DNA from: Zygnema cylindricum
Taxonomy: Eukaryota; Streptophyta; Zygnematophyceae; Zygnematales; Zygnemataceae
NCBI GenBank assembly: GCA_037447655.1
Contig: JBBHKE010000387.1
Span: forward strand, 248,001-312,000
DNA: 64,000 bases
Direction: 5' to 3'
In this document: piece after piece, positions 44,256 through 56,225 of the stretch
How the letters are laid out: the number at the start of each line of letters is the position of its first letter
Numbering within the stretch: the first letter of the stretch is position 1
Made by a program: the position numbers and the translations under genes
Notes under the pieces: model-generated
What the model was told of the DNA's origin: nothing
What the model saw: the letters and a program-made list of their open reading frames with translations, nothing else
Database searches by the model: none

Positions 44256-45040
44256 CTATATTCTACCGATGTGGAGAAGCTCTAAGATTTTTTTATCCTC
44301 TTTCTGCTCTTCCCTTTCTTGCTCCTCATCCACATTCCAACTTCTAAGTTCTTCCAAACAAGGGCATTCCTCCACATAATGACCCGGTTCCCTACAAAAG
44401 AAGCAAACCCCCTTTTTCAAAGCTCCCCTATCTTTTCCTGTCCCTCTCTTTCCACCAAAGTTCCGATAAGGTTTACCTTTGTCTTTCTTCCTCTCATCAC
44501 ACTTCCGCATTTCACCACCGTTCCTCTCATCACGCTTCCGCCAATCACTACTAGCTATAAATGCAGTCACCCTGTCACTTATCCTACGAAGCTCCAAAGT
44601 GCTTTCCCTCACTAGAATTATCCCCATGGTAAAGCTCCAAGTCCATGAGGAGCCATCAATCGCTTGCATACAATAAATGATGTTTTTGTACTCATCTAGA
44701 AATTTCATGAGTAGTGTATTAATCTTTCTCTCCTCAGTTTCTACATATCACGCAATAGCAAGCTCAACATATAACGCAGCAATATTATTGCAAAACTCTA
44801 TCATGTTACCGCCTATATAAACATAGGCCTCTATTTCCTGTTTTACTAACAACTGCCTCTGAATAGTCTCACTCTTATAAATCTGACTTAGTGTTTCCCA
44901 TATTTCCGAAGACTTGGTTAGAATGTTAGAGTTGTTAACCCTTACACGACCCCATGTCACCTTTTGACTGCCAAAGCATCTCTTTCGCCTTCAAAGCTCT
45001 CGAGCATCGACTCTCCCCCTAAAGGGTACAGTGGTGAATG
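44256..45040 (-). pseudogene. Ty1/Copia-type Gag relic with CCHC zinc knuckle
   Basis: Read on the minus strand, the order is SSEIWETLSQIYKS (the usual Copia Gag helix region), then a stop codon near 44748. Then come LLMKFLDEYKN, a basic linker, and CFFCREPGHYVEEC, a C-X2-C-X4-H-X4-C nucleic-acid-binding knuckle. The frame is also broken upstream of 44960. It is a dead fragment. No LTRs or primer-binding site were found on either side. Confidence 0.8.
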
Positions 45041-45420
45041 ATGGTCGTGAACTAAGAGACTTACCTTCGTGCCACCCTTCGCACATCAATGATGTTTGCC
45101 ATTACGACCTTTAGTGTGGACTTACTTTAAGTTTTGGGCCGACGACCATTTATATCATTTGGAGTTTGTGTATACCGTGGTTTTTAGTGCTCTTAGCTTT
45201 AATATTTCTATTTGTCTCTCTAGCTTTAAATGTCTTGCTTTCACTGTTGCTTAACTTTTATGGTGTTTGTTTGTCCTTTTGGGTTTTCCATCTCCAGCCT
45301 TTAACGCTAGTCAACTATTTTCCATTTAAATTATGTTTTGTATGTTGATGGTTTCACCATCGCTTTTTTATAGAAAAAAATTCTCTTAACAAGAAAACAT
45401 CTCCTTAGAAACCTTATATT
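45041..45420 (+). mobile_element. Repeat copy with GATGG hairpin 3' end
   Basis: The end GATGGTTTCACCATCGC (45347-45363) followed by TTTTTTATAGAAAAAAA matches the ends at 20206, 21041 and 26114. The upstream 300 bases are T-rich with no coding remnant. Tentatively the 3' end of a non-LTR retrotransposon. Confidence 0.4.
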
Positions 45421-46036
45421 ACCGGTTCACAAAAAGGTGCGCTTGAGCTGGACTGTTTTGTTTCTATGTTCCAACTACAACTGCATTAATGGGTCACATG
45501 CTAGTTATGTTCTAGTTGGCCCTTCATTAACGGAGTCCGAGCACCTCATTAAGATTCTACCCTTTTCGTTTTTATGTTGCAATCCACGTGTTTGTCTTAT
45601 TTAGCTCGTTGTGAGATTAGGAGGCCGGCTTGAAAAAAGTCAAATGTAGTCAACATTTCTTTTTGTCAAAATTTACTAAAATTGTACGAATCACGTTCTT
45701 TTCCGTCCTTGATGTTGTAAACTCTTTCGTCAAGCCAAAATCGCTCTCGCTAAAAGTGTTTCCTTGTTGAACTATTTTAATATCCAACGTGAAACATAAT
45801 TTTGGCCTTGTTGGTGTTTATACGTTCAGGTTTTTTACTAGTTCGCCCGGGGTGTGGGGCATGTGGGACGATGCCCCGCACAGCCAAATAAGGCGTTATG
45901 TCCCACAATTTGCAAGGTACCGCATGGGCACCTCGGATTTTTAGGGTTAGATGTTTAGGGTTTTTGATTGGTTGTGTTTTTTTTTATATAAAAAAACACA
46001 AACAAGAAAACAAGTAAATAACCCTAAACATATTTT
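45421..46036. other. Gene-free stretch with a strong hairpin
   Basis: GTGTGGGGCAT at 45852-45862 pairs with ATGCCCCGCAC at 45871-45881 around the loop GTGGGACG. Related GTGGGAC/TGCCCC words reappear beyond the next transposon at about 46875-46905. No gene is seen. Confidence 0.5.
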
Positions 46037-46829
46037 TAGTGGTGTATCGGTAAAAAAATTATCGCGATAACACCTATATCGATAGTTATCAGTTATCGAA
46101 CGGTAAGAGATCATGATATATCGGTCAGAGACCAACAAATTCCATATCGGCTATAACTTTTAAAAATGTAGTATGCATACAATAGTACTATATAACATAC
46201 TATATTTTATTATTGACTTTATATAGCGTGGCATGCCATGTATTATGAATCTATTTCGTATCTGTTTAACTGAAATTGACTACGGACAGTGCAGCACATA
46301 AACGTCCACAAATTCAAAACAATACTTTATAGTTCTAAAACTATAGTAGCGAAACGGAAAAAATAAATTACATTGTAAATTTTTACATCAAACTTTTTCG
46401 AAAAACAGACGTAGAGCAGACGAACGAATGTGCTAGACTGCCGCTATTTATTGCCACCATGGAAGTGATATGAGGGCGTAACTAACCTTGCAAAAAAAAA
46501 ATAACAGGCAAAAGGACATTCTGGACGGGTATGGGAGCGTGGAACCCCATATAATAAATAAGTACCCCCTTAAATTAGAAATAATCAAGGAAATATCGCG
46601 ATTTTTACCGAAATCGGGGGGAAGGGGCCGTACATCTAGCCGTACGGTCCGTACAATTACCGCCGATAGTTATTAATATCGGTGTTATCGCCGATAAACA
46701 ACCGATATTGTCGGTTAATTATCGGCGATAACACCGATAACGATATATCGTTCCAATATATCGATTATCGGCAACCCGAAAAAAGGCCCATATCGGTTAT
46801 CGGCATATCCTTACCAATACACAACACTA
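46037..46829. mobile_element. hAT-like non-autonomous element, second full copy (793 bp)
   Basis: Colinear with the inner element at 40667-41454 over its whole length, in the same orientation. The left terminus has lost a few bases (TAGTGGTGTATCGG). The right terminus CAATACACAACACTA has one change. The interior again holds the CATTCTGGACGGGTATGGGA and GAAATCGGGGGGAAGGGG blocks. An 8-base duplication is not evident. Confidence 0.85.
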
Positions 46830-47132
46830 ATGTTTATACACACGACGTCCGCGCGGCGCGGCGCGTCGTAGAATGTGGGACGTTGCCCCGAATGCCCCAC
46901 ACGTTGTCCGTAGCGCGGAAATTGCGAGGTTTAGAACTGTTTCTGTGCTGCAAAAGATCAGGCCCGGGACCATAAAGATCTGGGCTTCTCGGCGGGAAGG
47001 AATTTTTCTTTTCCTTTGAACCAATAAAAAAATTGCCATGTCAGATTAAACAGCAGGAACCCAACTCTTGTTGGAAAACTTTAAAATTTCGAAAGGCCAC
47101 TAATTATCAACTTTTGCCGCCAGTTTACTATC
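46830..47132. other. GC-rich patch and spacer
   Basis: Contains CGTCCGCGCGGCGCGGCGCG at about 46845-46865, unusually GC-rich for this window, followed by GTGGGACGTTGCCCCGAATG. No gene is seen. Confidence 0.4.
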
Positions 47133-47855
47133 TAAGGGTAAGATTCCATTAGACGAAAAGTGGGTCTGGTTACTGGACGCCGTACCTATTCGTACATATC
47201 CGTACCATTTTTGTTTGTTTGTCAGACGAAACATCGTTACTGGAAAGCTGTCGGGATGCTCCAATAATTCTTGACCGTTGGATATTTCACTTTCTGAGAT
47301 CCGCGAAGCGATCGCGCATATCGTCCAATGTGAAGAAACTCTCCTTGCGAGGAGAGTTATTTCACACTGGTCGTGTACCATTGGTACACATGCAAACAAA
47401 AAATAATATCCACTTTGACCAAGCGATCGCAGTCCTACACGTCGTACAGGCCATCTGCCTGCTGCCACGCTGCACTGGATGCAGGTCAACCGAAAATATC
47501 CTTCTCCGTCTGACATCCACCGACCATCAAAGTTTGCCGCGACCTTCAAAGTTTGCCGCGTCTTTTTGCCATTCCGTTTCGAAATTTTGATTTCCATTTT
47601 CAAAATCAAAATCTGGCCGCAAACTTTTCGTACGAATCATTAACTACCTCCGGTGGTACAGATATTTCGTTCTGACTTTTCGTTTGTAGATTTTTTAAGA
47701 TTTTCAGAATCTGGACTCTACCTATGTGGCGCCAATCATAATTGAGGAAGGTTATTTACTGGCCCGACAAAATGGATCAGACTCCCAGTAAACAATATCA
47801 TTAGACGTATCCGTACATTTACTGGGACCCCCTAATGGAATCGAGGCCTAATTAG
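47133..47855. mobile_element. Possible element with imperfect inverted ends
   Basis: CTAAGGGTAAGATTCCATTA is found near 47133, and the reverse complement of a related sequence (CTAATGGAATCGAGGCCTAA) near 47831. The shared core is GATTCCATTAG, with patchy continuation (GTGGGTCTGG against GGGGTCCCAG). The interior has no domain. Evidence is limited to the ends. Confidence 0.35.
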
Positions 47856-48099
47856 TAAAGCATTTTCCATGCTGTCAAACATGCAGTAGAGGATTGGCTG
47901 AGAAAAAATAGTACTGCCACGTATTTCCGCGTTCACACCTGCCAGTTCAGTGAACCTGACTAGTGCAGATTCGTTATGTCACCCCCCTATTTCCATTTTA
48001 GACTTTTTCCCGCCCTCCGAATTTATCTTTCCCTCCAAAACCATTGCTCTTGTCACATTTGGGCTTCTCGTTTTCAATTTCGCTTTTTCATTTTCTCTC

Positions 48100-48409
48100 T
48101 CTTGCTTTCTCTCTCTTGCTCCCATACTCTCCAGGTCTGCATAGAGGAGCTCTCCTCTACCTCTTGTTTTCAATCTCTCGCTCTTTCAATTTCTCTTTCT
48201 CATTTTCTCTCTCTTGCTCTCCAGGTCTGCATACAGGAAACCTTAAATCTTCCATTCAGCTCTGCTTCGCTGGTTGTGTTACTGTTTTCTATCCATAAAC
48301 ACAAGCGAGTGATTGAGAAGTAAATACGTTTTGCAACAGTGCCGATAGAATCTCTTTCCGAATGACACTTAAGCTAGTGAACACTTAGCTTCTCCTTGTC
48401 AATTTTCAG
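48100..48409 (+). other. 5' UTR exon and leader intron of the gene at 48413
   Basis: A donor-like GTAAAT at 48320 and the acceptor AATTTTCAG ending at 48409, three bases before the ATG, suggest a 5' UTR intron. Upstream, CTCTCCAGGTCTGCATA appears twice (about 48129 and 48220). This looks like another tandem echo of an exon edge. Confidence 0.5.
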
Positions 48410-48412
48410 AAA

Positions 48413-51400
48413 ATGCCAGGTCTTGATGCTAGTTGCAAGGAGACATCTTTAGCAATTCTTAACCAATCCCACTCAATTTTTTTTAACCAATCAGGTGGAA
48501 GCTCCTGTGCGAGATGTGTTCCATGGGAACCTAGAAGTTGGCGTCCTTTAGAGCTCTCTTTGTCATCGTTGTCAGCAAGTACGGCTGAATCTTCTGAGCT
48601 CGCAACTGCTACCAGTCCATCACCTTCGAAGAAGAATGGCAACAATGCAATATGCTCCGTTTCTACGATCAATAGATTTGGTTTAACAATGGATGTCGAG
48701 GAGAAAAACAGGAACTCAGGAATCTCGGTTTTAGATATGGCTCTCCAGCAGATGGTTGGAAAGAGACAGTGGAAAGATATGCAGCTAACGGTTAAGGCGG
48801 AGGTTTTATCAGAGGTGATATCGGCACCGATATTAGATGCTATCACTGACAGTAAACTTATTACTGCAACCATGGAAGCTGGATTGCTATCGGACACAGC
48901 AACATCACAAGGCAAGTTCATGGGCTACAGGGAGGCTGCAAAAGAGAAAGGGTCACCAGAGAAGGATACAAAAGGTCGTAGTCCTTTTAAATGTCAGACA
49001 GGTGTAGACTCCAGCTTTCTGGGTGACGGTTTCACTGCTAAAAATAACGAGGAAAAGAAGCATTTTTTGTCGACAAACAACGTAGTGACGCTGTCCTCTT
49101 CTGAAGCTTCCAAGGAGTTGACTGGTCAATGTAGTCCTTCAGGCGGGACGTTTCAATCTGAGAATTCAACAACCTTACTAGAAATTAACGACAATTTAAT
49201 GTCACCACCAATGGCAGCTTCCAGGTCAGTTGTCACTTCGAAGGATTCTTTTTCTTTTACAAAAGCTATTTGCGTCCTGCTTCCTTGTTTCTTAAACATG
49301 AAAACTATTTTCAAAGAAATAGAACTAAAGTTAAGGGATCCTTCTTCCCTTGTATCTTAAGCATGCGATTTTTTTTCAAAGAAATGGAAGTAAAGCGAAG
49401 AGAGCTCGGCAGAGTAGTTAACATGTTGCCAATCAATCTTTGGAAACAAGTAAAAATTAAGGGAGCTAGGCAGGACCAAATATCTGAATTAGGAGTGGAT
49501 AATATGTTGCCAATGTTTGGAAACAATGTGTGGAACTGAGTTGCAGGTTTCGGGAGTCTGTTGATAAGCAAAAGCTATTTCAGGCATACTCACTTCTGTT
49601 AGCAAGCTCTTAGATATTATTAAAAAGCAAGATAATATGAAGAAGAATGATGGCAAGCTCTTAGATATTATAGCATAAATATGAATAAGAATAATAGCAA
49701 TCTCTCAGATATTTGTGCAAGACAAGATAAATATGAATAAGAATCTCGAATGATGAGCAACTCAATATTGTCTATTGTTGTTTCTAGCAGCAATATTTTG
49801 CCGGCTGGAGGAAGTAGAGATGGAGGCTCAACATGTGAAGTTGTGATCAAGATGGAAGCGAAGGATGATCTCCAGGATTATGAATCGAATAAAAATGCAA
49901 TTCAAATTGCAAATGCACAAAACATAAATATGGTAACTATCAAGCGTAGTCAGGAGGCCAACCAGTCGGCAAAATGCAGTTTTATTGATATGTCGTTTCC
50001 ACTAGTGGACAGAATTTCAGATGAACATAGTGGTTCACTATGTCGTCAGGATATTACATTTTTAAAAGACTCTACAGCTGCTGAACTACTCGTCATTGCA
50101 GAAGATTTGAACATTCCTGTCTCTATTCCTGTTGGCCCACTTTTGACTGGAATCTCGAGTAATAATCAGAAAGCAATAACTCATTCAAATGCTATGGAAA
50201 ACGACAAGCTGGATTCCTTGATTATAGAATCGGAGAAACCTAACTTGTTTGCCAAAATTTCTGAGCAGCAACAGCCTTCAATTCAAAAAGCGGAAATCAA
50301 TTTTGATGGTACCGATGAAGATAACAATCGAGATAACGATCAAGATAACATCCAAGATAACAAGCATGTTGTTTCTGGTGAGCTTGAAGACGTGTATCTG
50401 TCCACTAACTGCCCCTCATTAATGGCCATAGACGTTGATGAAAGTGACAATGTCTCCAAGCGTTTACGAGATTTGAATGCTGAAAGCTTTATTGCGGTTG
50501 AGAAACGGAGGAAAGTAGATAGGCAGTTGATACCTGAAGTATACAAGGGTGAACATTTAGAAGGAATATTTAACTCTCAAAATTTTGTCAATTTTGACAC
50601 AGTTGATTCAATTCCCTTGCAAGAAGAGGCTGTTTTGGATTGCTGTAAAGTTATGACAAGAGAAGATTTTGATAATTCTCCGATTTTAAAACAAGGAGGT
50701 GGTTCAATCAAAAAGAGACTATTATTGGATGCCGAAGTAGATGTTCCACAAGAACAGCTTAATTCTGGTGAGGATATTACCGAGGCTTTTTTCGAAACTC
50801 CAGCATTGACACTGGAAAAGGAAAAGAAAGAGGAAGTTCGATTTGTTCAGCAAGAGACAAAGAGTTGGGTTAATGAATGGGAAATGTTGGACTATAGGGA
50901 TAATACATATGCTGGTATTGGCTTGGAAGAAGCTATGGAGGATGCCGGTATTGAATATGACAAAAGAGGTTCCACCATGCCGGCTATTTCTGGTCATTTA
51001 GAGAGGAAAGGGCCAAGTAGTCAAAGTAATAGCCTTGACGTTGACTCAGAACCAATAGCATTCCAGGAAGGGCGAGATATAAATTGCTTGGAGAGCTCGA
51101 AACTCATTGAAAATAAGTCTCCTTCTCCTTCTTCTCTTCCTTTAGAAACTGATTCTGATGAAGATTCAGCAGTTGCTTGGACCAATGTGGAGAATATTTT
51201 AGCGTCTGTTCTTAGTCCAGAAAATGACGATTTTGAAAGTGGATGCGAATGGACTGATTGTGTCAAATTGTCACCCGAGAGCTCCCAAAAAAAGACAAAT
51301 GAAATAAATGTGCAGCAATTTGTGGCAACCACTGGAGAAATAGGATCCACAAGCTTGTCACCACCCCTGCTTAACGTCCATGATTCAGATGGGAAAAGGA

Positions 51401-54400
51401 ATGGCATTGAGGATATCCAGAAAGATTTTATTGGAAAAGAAGAGAGCAAGTTGTCACCAGTGGAGCTTTTGACCCAAGAAACACTTGAAGTGGAGGATGG
51501 AGTACGAGAAATAGAAAGCGAGAAGGGGACCATGGAGTTACCTTCAAGCATCAGTGGTGTCAAACAGGTATTTTTTTTGACTTTTTTTCTGGTTTGCCAA
51601 AATTTAATTATATGAATGCTTGTAATTATTTGGTTGATGGAAAAGGATTGAAAAATGTTTTTAGCTATTTGCAATCACATGCCCTCTATAGGGTAACACA
51701 TGCCGTTATAACCAGTAACCGTGTGATTTAACACAGTCTTGGTTAGAGACAACGCACATGTGCCAACATATTTTGCCGACACGTTTGCCAGTGTTTGTTA
51801 AGATGTTTTCTAACATGTTTGTTAACATTTTTGCGAAGATTTGCTAACATGTTTTCCAACATATTTGTTAAGATATTTGCATATCCGCTTAATTTAATAT
51901 GTTAGCATATTTGCTCATATTTTTTCCAGCTTAGTTGCTATATTTAATGCCAACATACATGCTAGCATGTTTGTTAAGATGTTCTCCAACATATTTGTCT
52001 ATATGCTTTTCAACATAATTGTTAGGATTTTTACATATTTCTTAACACCTTTGCCAGTTATTTGCTAGCTTGTTTTCTTGCATGTTTGCTAACATTTCTG
52101 TTAACATACATATTTTGTTGCAATACATGTATACTTGTTAACATAATTGCTATTGACATGTCTGGTTGTTACCAGGAGACTGCACTGGAGGATTCGGTTG
52201 AAAGGTCCCATCGCTTACCAACAATACGTCTAAAATTACCATCTGGTTTAGCAAGTAAGCTATTATTGCCCAATAAAGCTCTTTCTATGCTACATTCAGT
52301 TTGCCAATCCCAGTTTTCAATCTGAATCAGGAAAGTCTTTCCTCCGTTCAAAGCTCTCCACCTCTCTATGTATGGTTGCTGAGTTTGGACCTGATAGCTT
52401 TCAAGCAGGGAAGAGGTATGCCTTCTTGAGTTTTTTTGTTTCATTTTCTTTAATGTAATGGCAATGTATATTGCAATAGAAAATGTTTGAGGAAAACTGA
52501 GCCTCATTTTGGAAAACATTATTTTGCTTTATTATTTTCAACTGCAATAACCGGGTCACATTCAGATTCCTTGAATTTTCAACTGCAAAAAGCCAGCCAC
52601 CTTCATAAAATATTATGCTTTATTATTTTCTACTGCAATAACCGAGCCACAGTTAGAAAATGTTATTTGGCTTTCTTATTTTTAATTTCTTACCGTCATG
52701 AATATACGAGGGTCAGCTTGGTGACTTAGTTTGTCGGAAAAATAAATATATGGAGGATATCGAGCATATGATATGGAGGATTGGTATATGGAGGACTGAT
52801 TTATGGAGGATTGATGTATGGAGAATTGGTATACGGAGGAGTGACATATGGAGGATTGATGTATGGAGGATTGATATATGGAGGATTGATGTATGGATGA
52901 TTGATGGATGGAGGATTTATATATGGAGGATTGATGTATGAAGGATTGGTATATAAAACATTGTTATATTGAGGATTGAGACATGGGGGATTGATATATG
53001 GAGGATATAATATGGAGGATTGATAATGGAGGATAGACATATGGAGGATTGTGATATGGAATCTTGATTGATGTAACTGATAATTTTCTCGACTATGGAC
53101 AAATTCATGTTTTTCTTCGGTTCTGATGATTTACTGACCATGGATCTATTTCTGATTTTTTACAGGAGTTTTTGGACCAAGAGCTGGTATGGATCAGTTA
53201 GAAGAAAAAGAAAATCCCTCAGAGGTTCAAAATCGCAACAAAAGGGTCATTGATAAGCTTAGTCGAAATCTCCTTTTTGATTGGTCAGAACAAAATCATA
53301 ACAGCAGTCCAGCCAGTCCAGTCAGTCCAGATTTCGACTCAGCCTATTCTAAAAAGAATCCGGTAGAATTTTCAAACTATCCTCCTCCTCCACCTCCTCG
53401 TCCAGTAAAGCCTACCCTTGACGAACATGTAGAAAACTCCATCTCTAACAACTCAACCTCACGATTATGTTCCGATAATAATGCCCCATCGAGATCCCGA
53501 AGAAAACGGACTCTAATATGTCCTAAGATCTTTATTAACCATGCCTTTGATTCCCTATCTCCTGATGATAATATACCAGAACCAAGCTCTCCTTCTTCAT
53601 TACCAATTCCTTCCACTCTCTCTCTCACTCTTCTCCAGTCACCGTCTCCTCCTTCATCTCCAGTGATTCACAGAATGTCTCGTCCATCTATCTCTTCGGA
53701 ACTCACTTCACAAGGTGAAAAAATGAGAGGAGATAATAGAAAATTGAAACTCCTTCCGAAAGGTATTTTGAAAAAACGGAAACAAAAACACTCTTGCAAA
53801 TGTGGAGAATGTGGGTGTTCTGTACTTCCTAAAGCCATAAGACATTCACAACAACAACTTCGTTTGGCAAGCAAGACTCTTTTCTCTCTCCTTGCTGATC
53901 TGCGGGTAAGTTTAGTTTTCTTGCCCACTTTAGAAGATTAATATTCTTCCCAAATTTTATTCTGCCCAGAAAATGTTATATTCGGCCGGAAAAACGTTTT
54001 TTTCTGCATGAAGTTTTACTCTGCCAAAAAAATGTTTTATTCTTCAGTAAAACTGTCATATTCTTTCCAGGAAATTGTTTTGTTCTCCCCAAAAAATGTT
54101 TTTTATTCCTCTATGCGAGTTTTACAAGTGTTATGCTGTTACGGCTGCTCAAAAAATCTTCAGAAAGTGCAGAAACAGAACAGAACATAATAGTTTCTCA
54201 TTTTATTAATATATTTTATTCTCAGTTTTTAAGATTGGTTTCAATTTAGCAATGGCTACATTATAGTACGTGTCAGCAAGCGAACAACGGAGTTACAAAA
54301 TAGAACATGTAAATTTTGTGACATGACTATATTGTGACAATCTCTCTGCCATTTTATTATAAAGGCGTTTCTATGAATTTTCTCTGATAACTTCATCTAA

Positions 54401-55670
54401 ATGCTTGTTTCGTTCGGATTGGAACAGGATTTACGGGGTGTTGTAGAGGAAGAACTATTGCAAGAGAGGGATGAAACGGGAATGCCAAAAGAAGCCCACG
54501 AGCCCATCAATTACACTAAGGTAAGCCCTCTCTCACTCTCCTGCCCCCGTTTCCTCCAGCTCCGAATTTTTTCTCTCCTCGTTTTCTAGTTTTCGAATCC
54601 CTCTCCTCAGATTTCTCCGCTTTTATTCTATATTTACAGTGCACCGAGATTTTGTGAAAATAACCATTGAATTATGAAAAGTGTAAGAGAATTCGAATAA
54701 AGTGTAATAGAGTAATTATAAAGTTATGATAAACCTGAGAGTAATTTGTCAGTTAAGACATTTGATAGACCTATACATTTTGATTTGACGAAATAACTAA
54801 TTGGAGGATATTCTGGTCATGTAGCTAGTTTTAACTAACTAATTGGAGTTAAGTTTTTTGATGTTAAAACATTTTATTTTATTTTTTGCCAATTCATTGT
54901 ATATGGTGTAGTTAAATGTCTAGCTAAAATGCTATAATTACAAAGCACGATCAAATCAAGAAGAACTTCGGTCCTGGATCAGTATTCTATAAATCTGTTG
55001 GATACTTTTTATTTTCGAAGTTTGTTTATCCTTTCTGTTTTTTCAATGCAAAACTTTCTGTTTTTCTTTGAAATTGTCCTCATGTATTTACACTGTTGGC
55101 AACTGCAGGTTGAGAGTGTCATAGAGAAGACATATCAGGGGGAGAAGATTGTGGATCAATCCTTACAAACATTAATGTATAGGTCGAAAACATTTTGTGG
55201 ATCCTCAACAGAAGGAAAAGTGAGTATTATGAGAACATAAACTTAACACATGTCTTTTTCCTTTGAAACTCTTGGAAACAGTTTTACTGTAACTGTCAAA
55301 CCAGAGAAACAGGCGATGAGATTATTCTTCTTTATTTGCAAATGTATTGAATGTAAAATCAAATGAGAGTGAGGAACTTGTGGATTTTTGTACGTTTTTT
55401 TGAAATTTTACTGTAAATGATTTCAGATTGTTTGGTGATAATAACTATCTTTAATGAGTAAACTTGTGATGGAAAACCGTATGAATACAACGGAGAAAAA
55501 GAAAGAAATGTTTATACATTTCATATTTTTACTACGGAAAAAATGGGATTCACTCTCTCTGACAGTCTGGTTGAAACTTGAATTGGTTGTGAATACAGGG
55601 TAAGCGAAAACTTCGATTTGCAGATGAGGTGGGAGAGGAACTTTGCCGGATCCGTGTATTCAAAACATAG
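48413..55670 (+). CDS. Large Ser-rich, probably nuclear protein with C-terminal FADEVGEEL motif
   Basis: Coding exons: 48413-49224, 49788-51567, 52176-52254, 52314-52415, 53166-53905, 54428-54520, 55109-55219, 55599-55670, in frame to 1262 residues. The first two exons encode a long low-complexity Ser/Asp/Glu region. A basic cluster (VEKRRKVDRQ, about residue 510) is a likely nuclear signal. Exon 5 has a PPPPPP run, a basic patch RSRRKRTL and LLPKGILKKRKQKHSCKCGE with a CxCxxCxC knot, followed by a helical region. This resembles the conserved C-terminal part of uncharacterised plant proteins (KGILKR..C.C..C). The last exon reads KRKLRFADEVGEELCRIRVF. That fits the extended pattern around PP1-docking RVxF sites, with Leu in place of Val. 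Function is unknown and phosphatase binding is inferred. Confidence 0.75.
51720..52150 (+). repeat. AACATGTTTGCTAACATATTTG degenerate repeat in intron 2
   Basis: AACATGTTTG, AACATATTTG and AAGATGTTTTC words alternate at about 10-23 base spacing through most of this intron. The repeat stops about 25 bases before the exon 3 acceptor. Confidence 0.75.
52500..52690 (+). repeat. Two-unit repeat after exon 4
   Basis: TTATTTTGCTTTATTATTTT followed by CAACTGCAATAACCGGGTCACA recurs at about 52615 as TTATGCTTTATTATTTTCTA and CTGCAATAACCGAGCCACA. The period is about 95 bases. Confidence 0.7.
52745..53065 (+). repeat. 15-bp minisatellite TATGGAGGATTGATA
   Basis: About 20 units of TATGGAGGATTGATR lie in intron 4. 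The + strand reads WRIDVWRID and the - strand YINPPYINPP, both artefacts of the repeat. Confidence 0.9.
53930..54115 (+). repeat. Degenerate TTCTGCCCAGAAAATGTT repeat after exon 5
   Basis: About five decayed units of 35-40 bases with the theme TTCTxxCCxxxAAAATGTTTTA follow the exon 5 donor. They do not resemble the exon itself. Confidence 0.6.
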
Positions 55671-56185
55671 TTAAGACTCGTTACTTTTTGGGCACATAAG
55701 GCAATAATAAGCTTTTTTTTTTGCATTTTTGAAACCTGCATGTATAGACTCCTAAGGGAACTAGTGTAGTTCAGATATAGAATAATAGGTCTCTCGTTTA
55801 AAATTTGGGCAGTTTGTTGAATAAAATGCCAAGCACCGAGGAAGTGGCAAGGATTTTGTAGATTTTTGTTCAAGCCGAGTTATCGCTATAAATTCATTCA
55901 GTCATTTTGTAGGTTCGTCCATTTTTGACGTGGAAATTATAAAACTTGTAAGAATCGAAGAAAAGTGAATTAAGGATCTTGCATTAATTGGTCTAATGTG
56001 TGTTTTTTGCACCCTTTGTTTTGTGTCCTCATGCATGGAATGTTGAATAATTTCTCTAATTTGTCAAATTGTTAATTGAATGTTGAACAAAGTGTGTTTT
56101 AATTAGCGAAAGACAACAGTGCAAAATTTAGAAACCTCTAAAAAAAACTTTATTATTTTCTGTATGATAATGCTTCATAATGATG

Positions 56186-56225
<40 letters not shown>

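Noticed and set aside
43753-44379. 208-codon + strand frame
   Set aside because: Ser/Leu-rich shadow of the minus-strand Gag-region sequence.
49225-49570. Extension of the large gene's exon 1 to 49360, or an extra exon at about 49549 (RFRESVDKQKL)
   Set aside because: The donor at 49224 and acceptor at 49787 join in the correct phase without it. An extra exon cannot be excluded but is not needed.
52750-53040. WRIDVWRID and YINPPYINPP frames
   Set aside because: Both strands of a 15-base minisatellite inside an intron.
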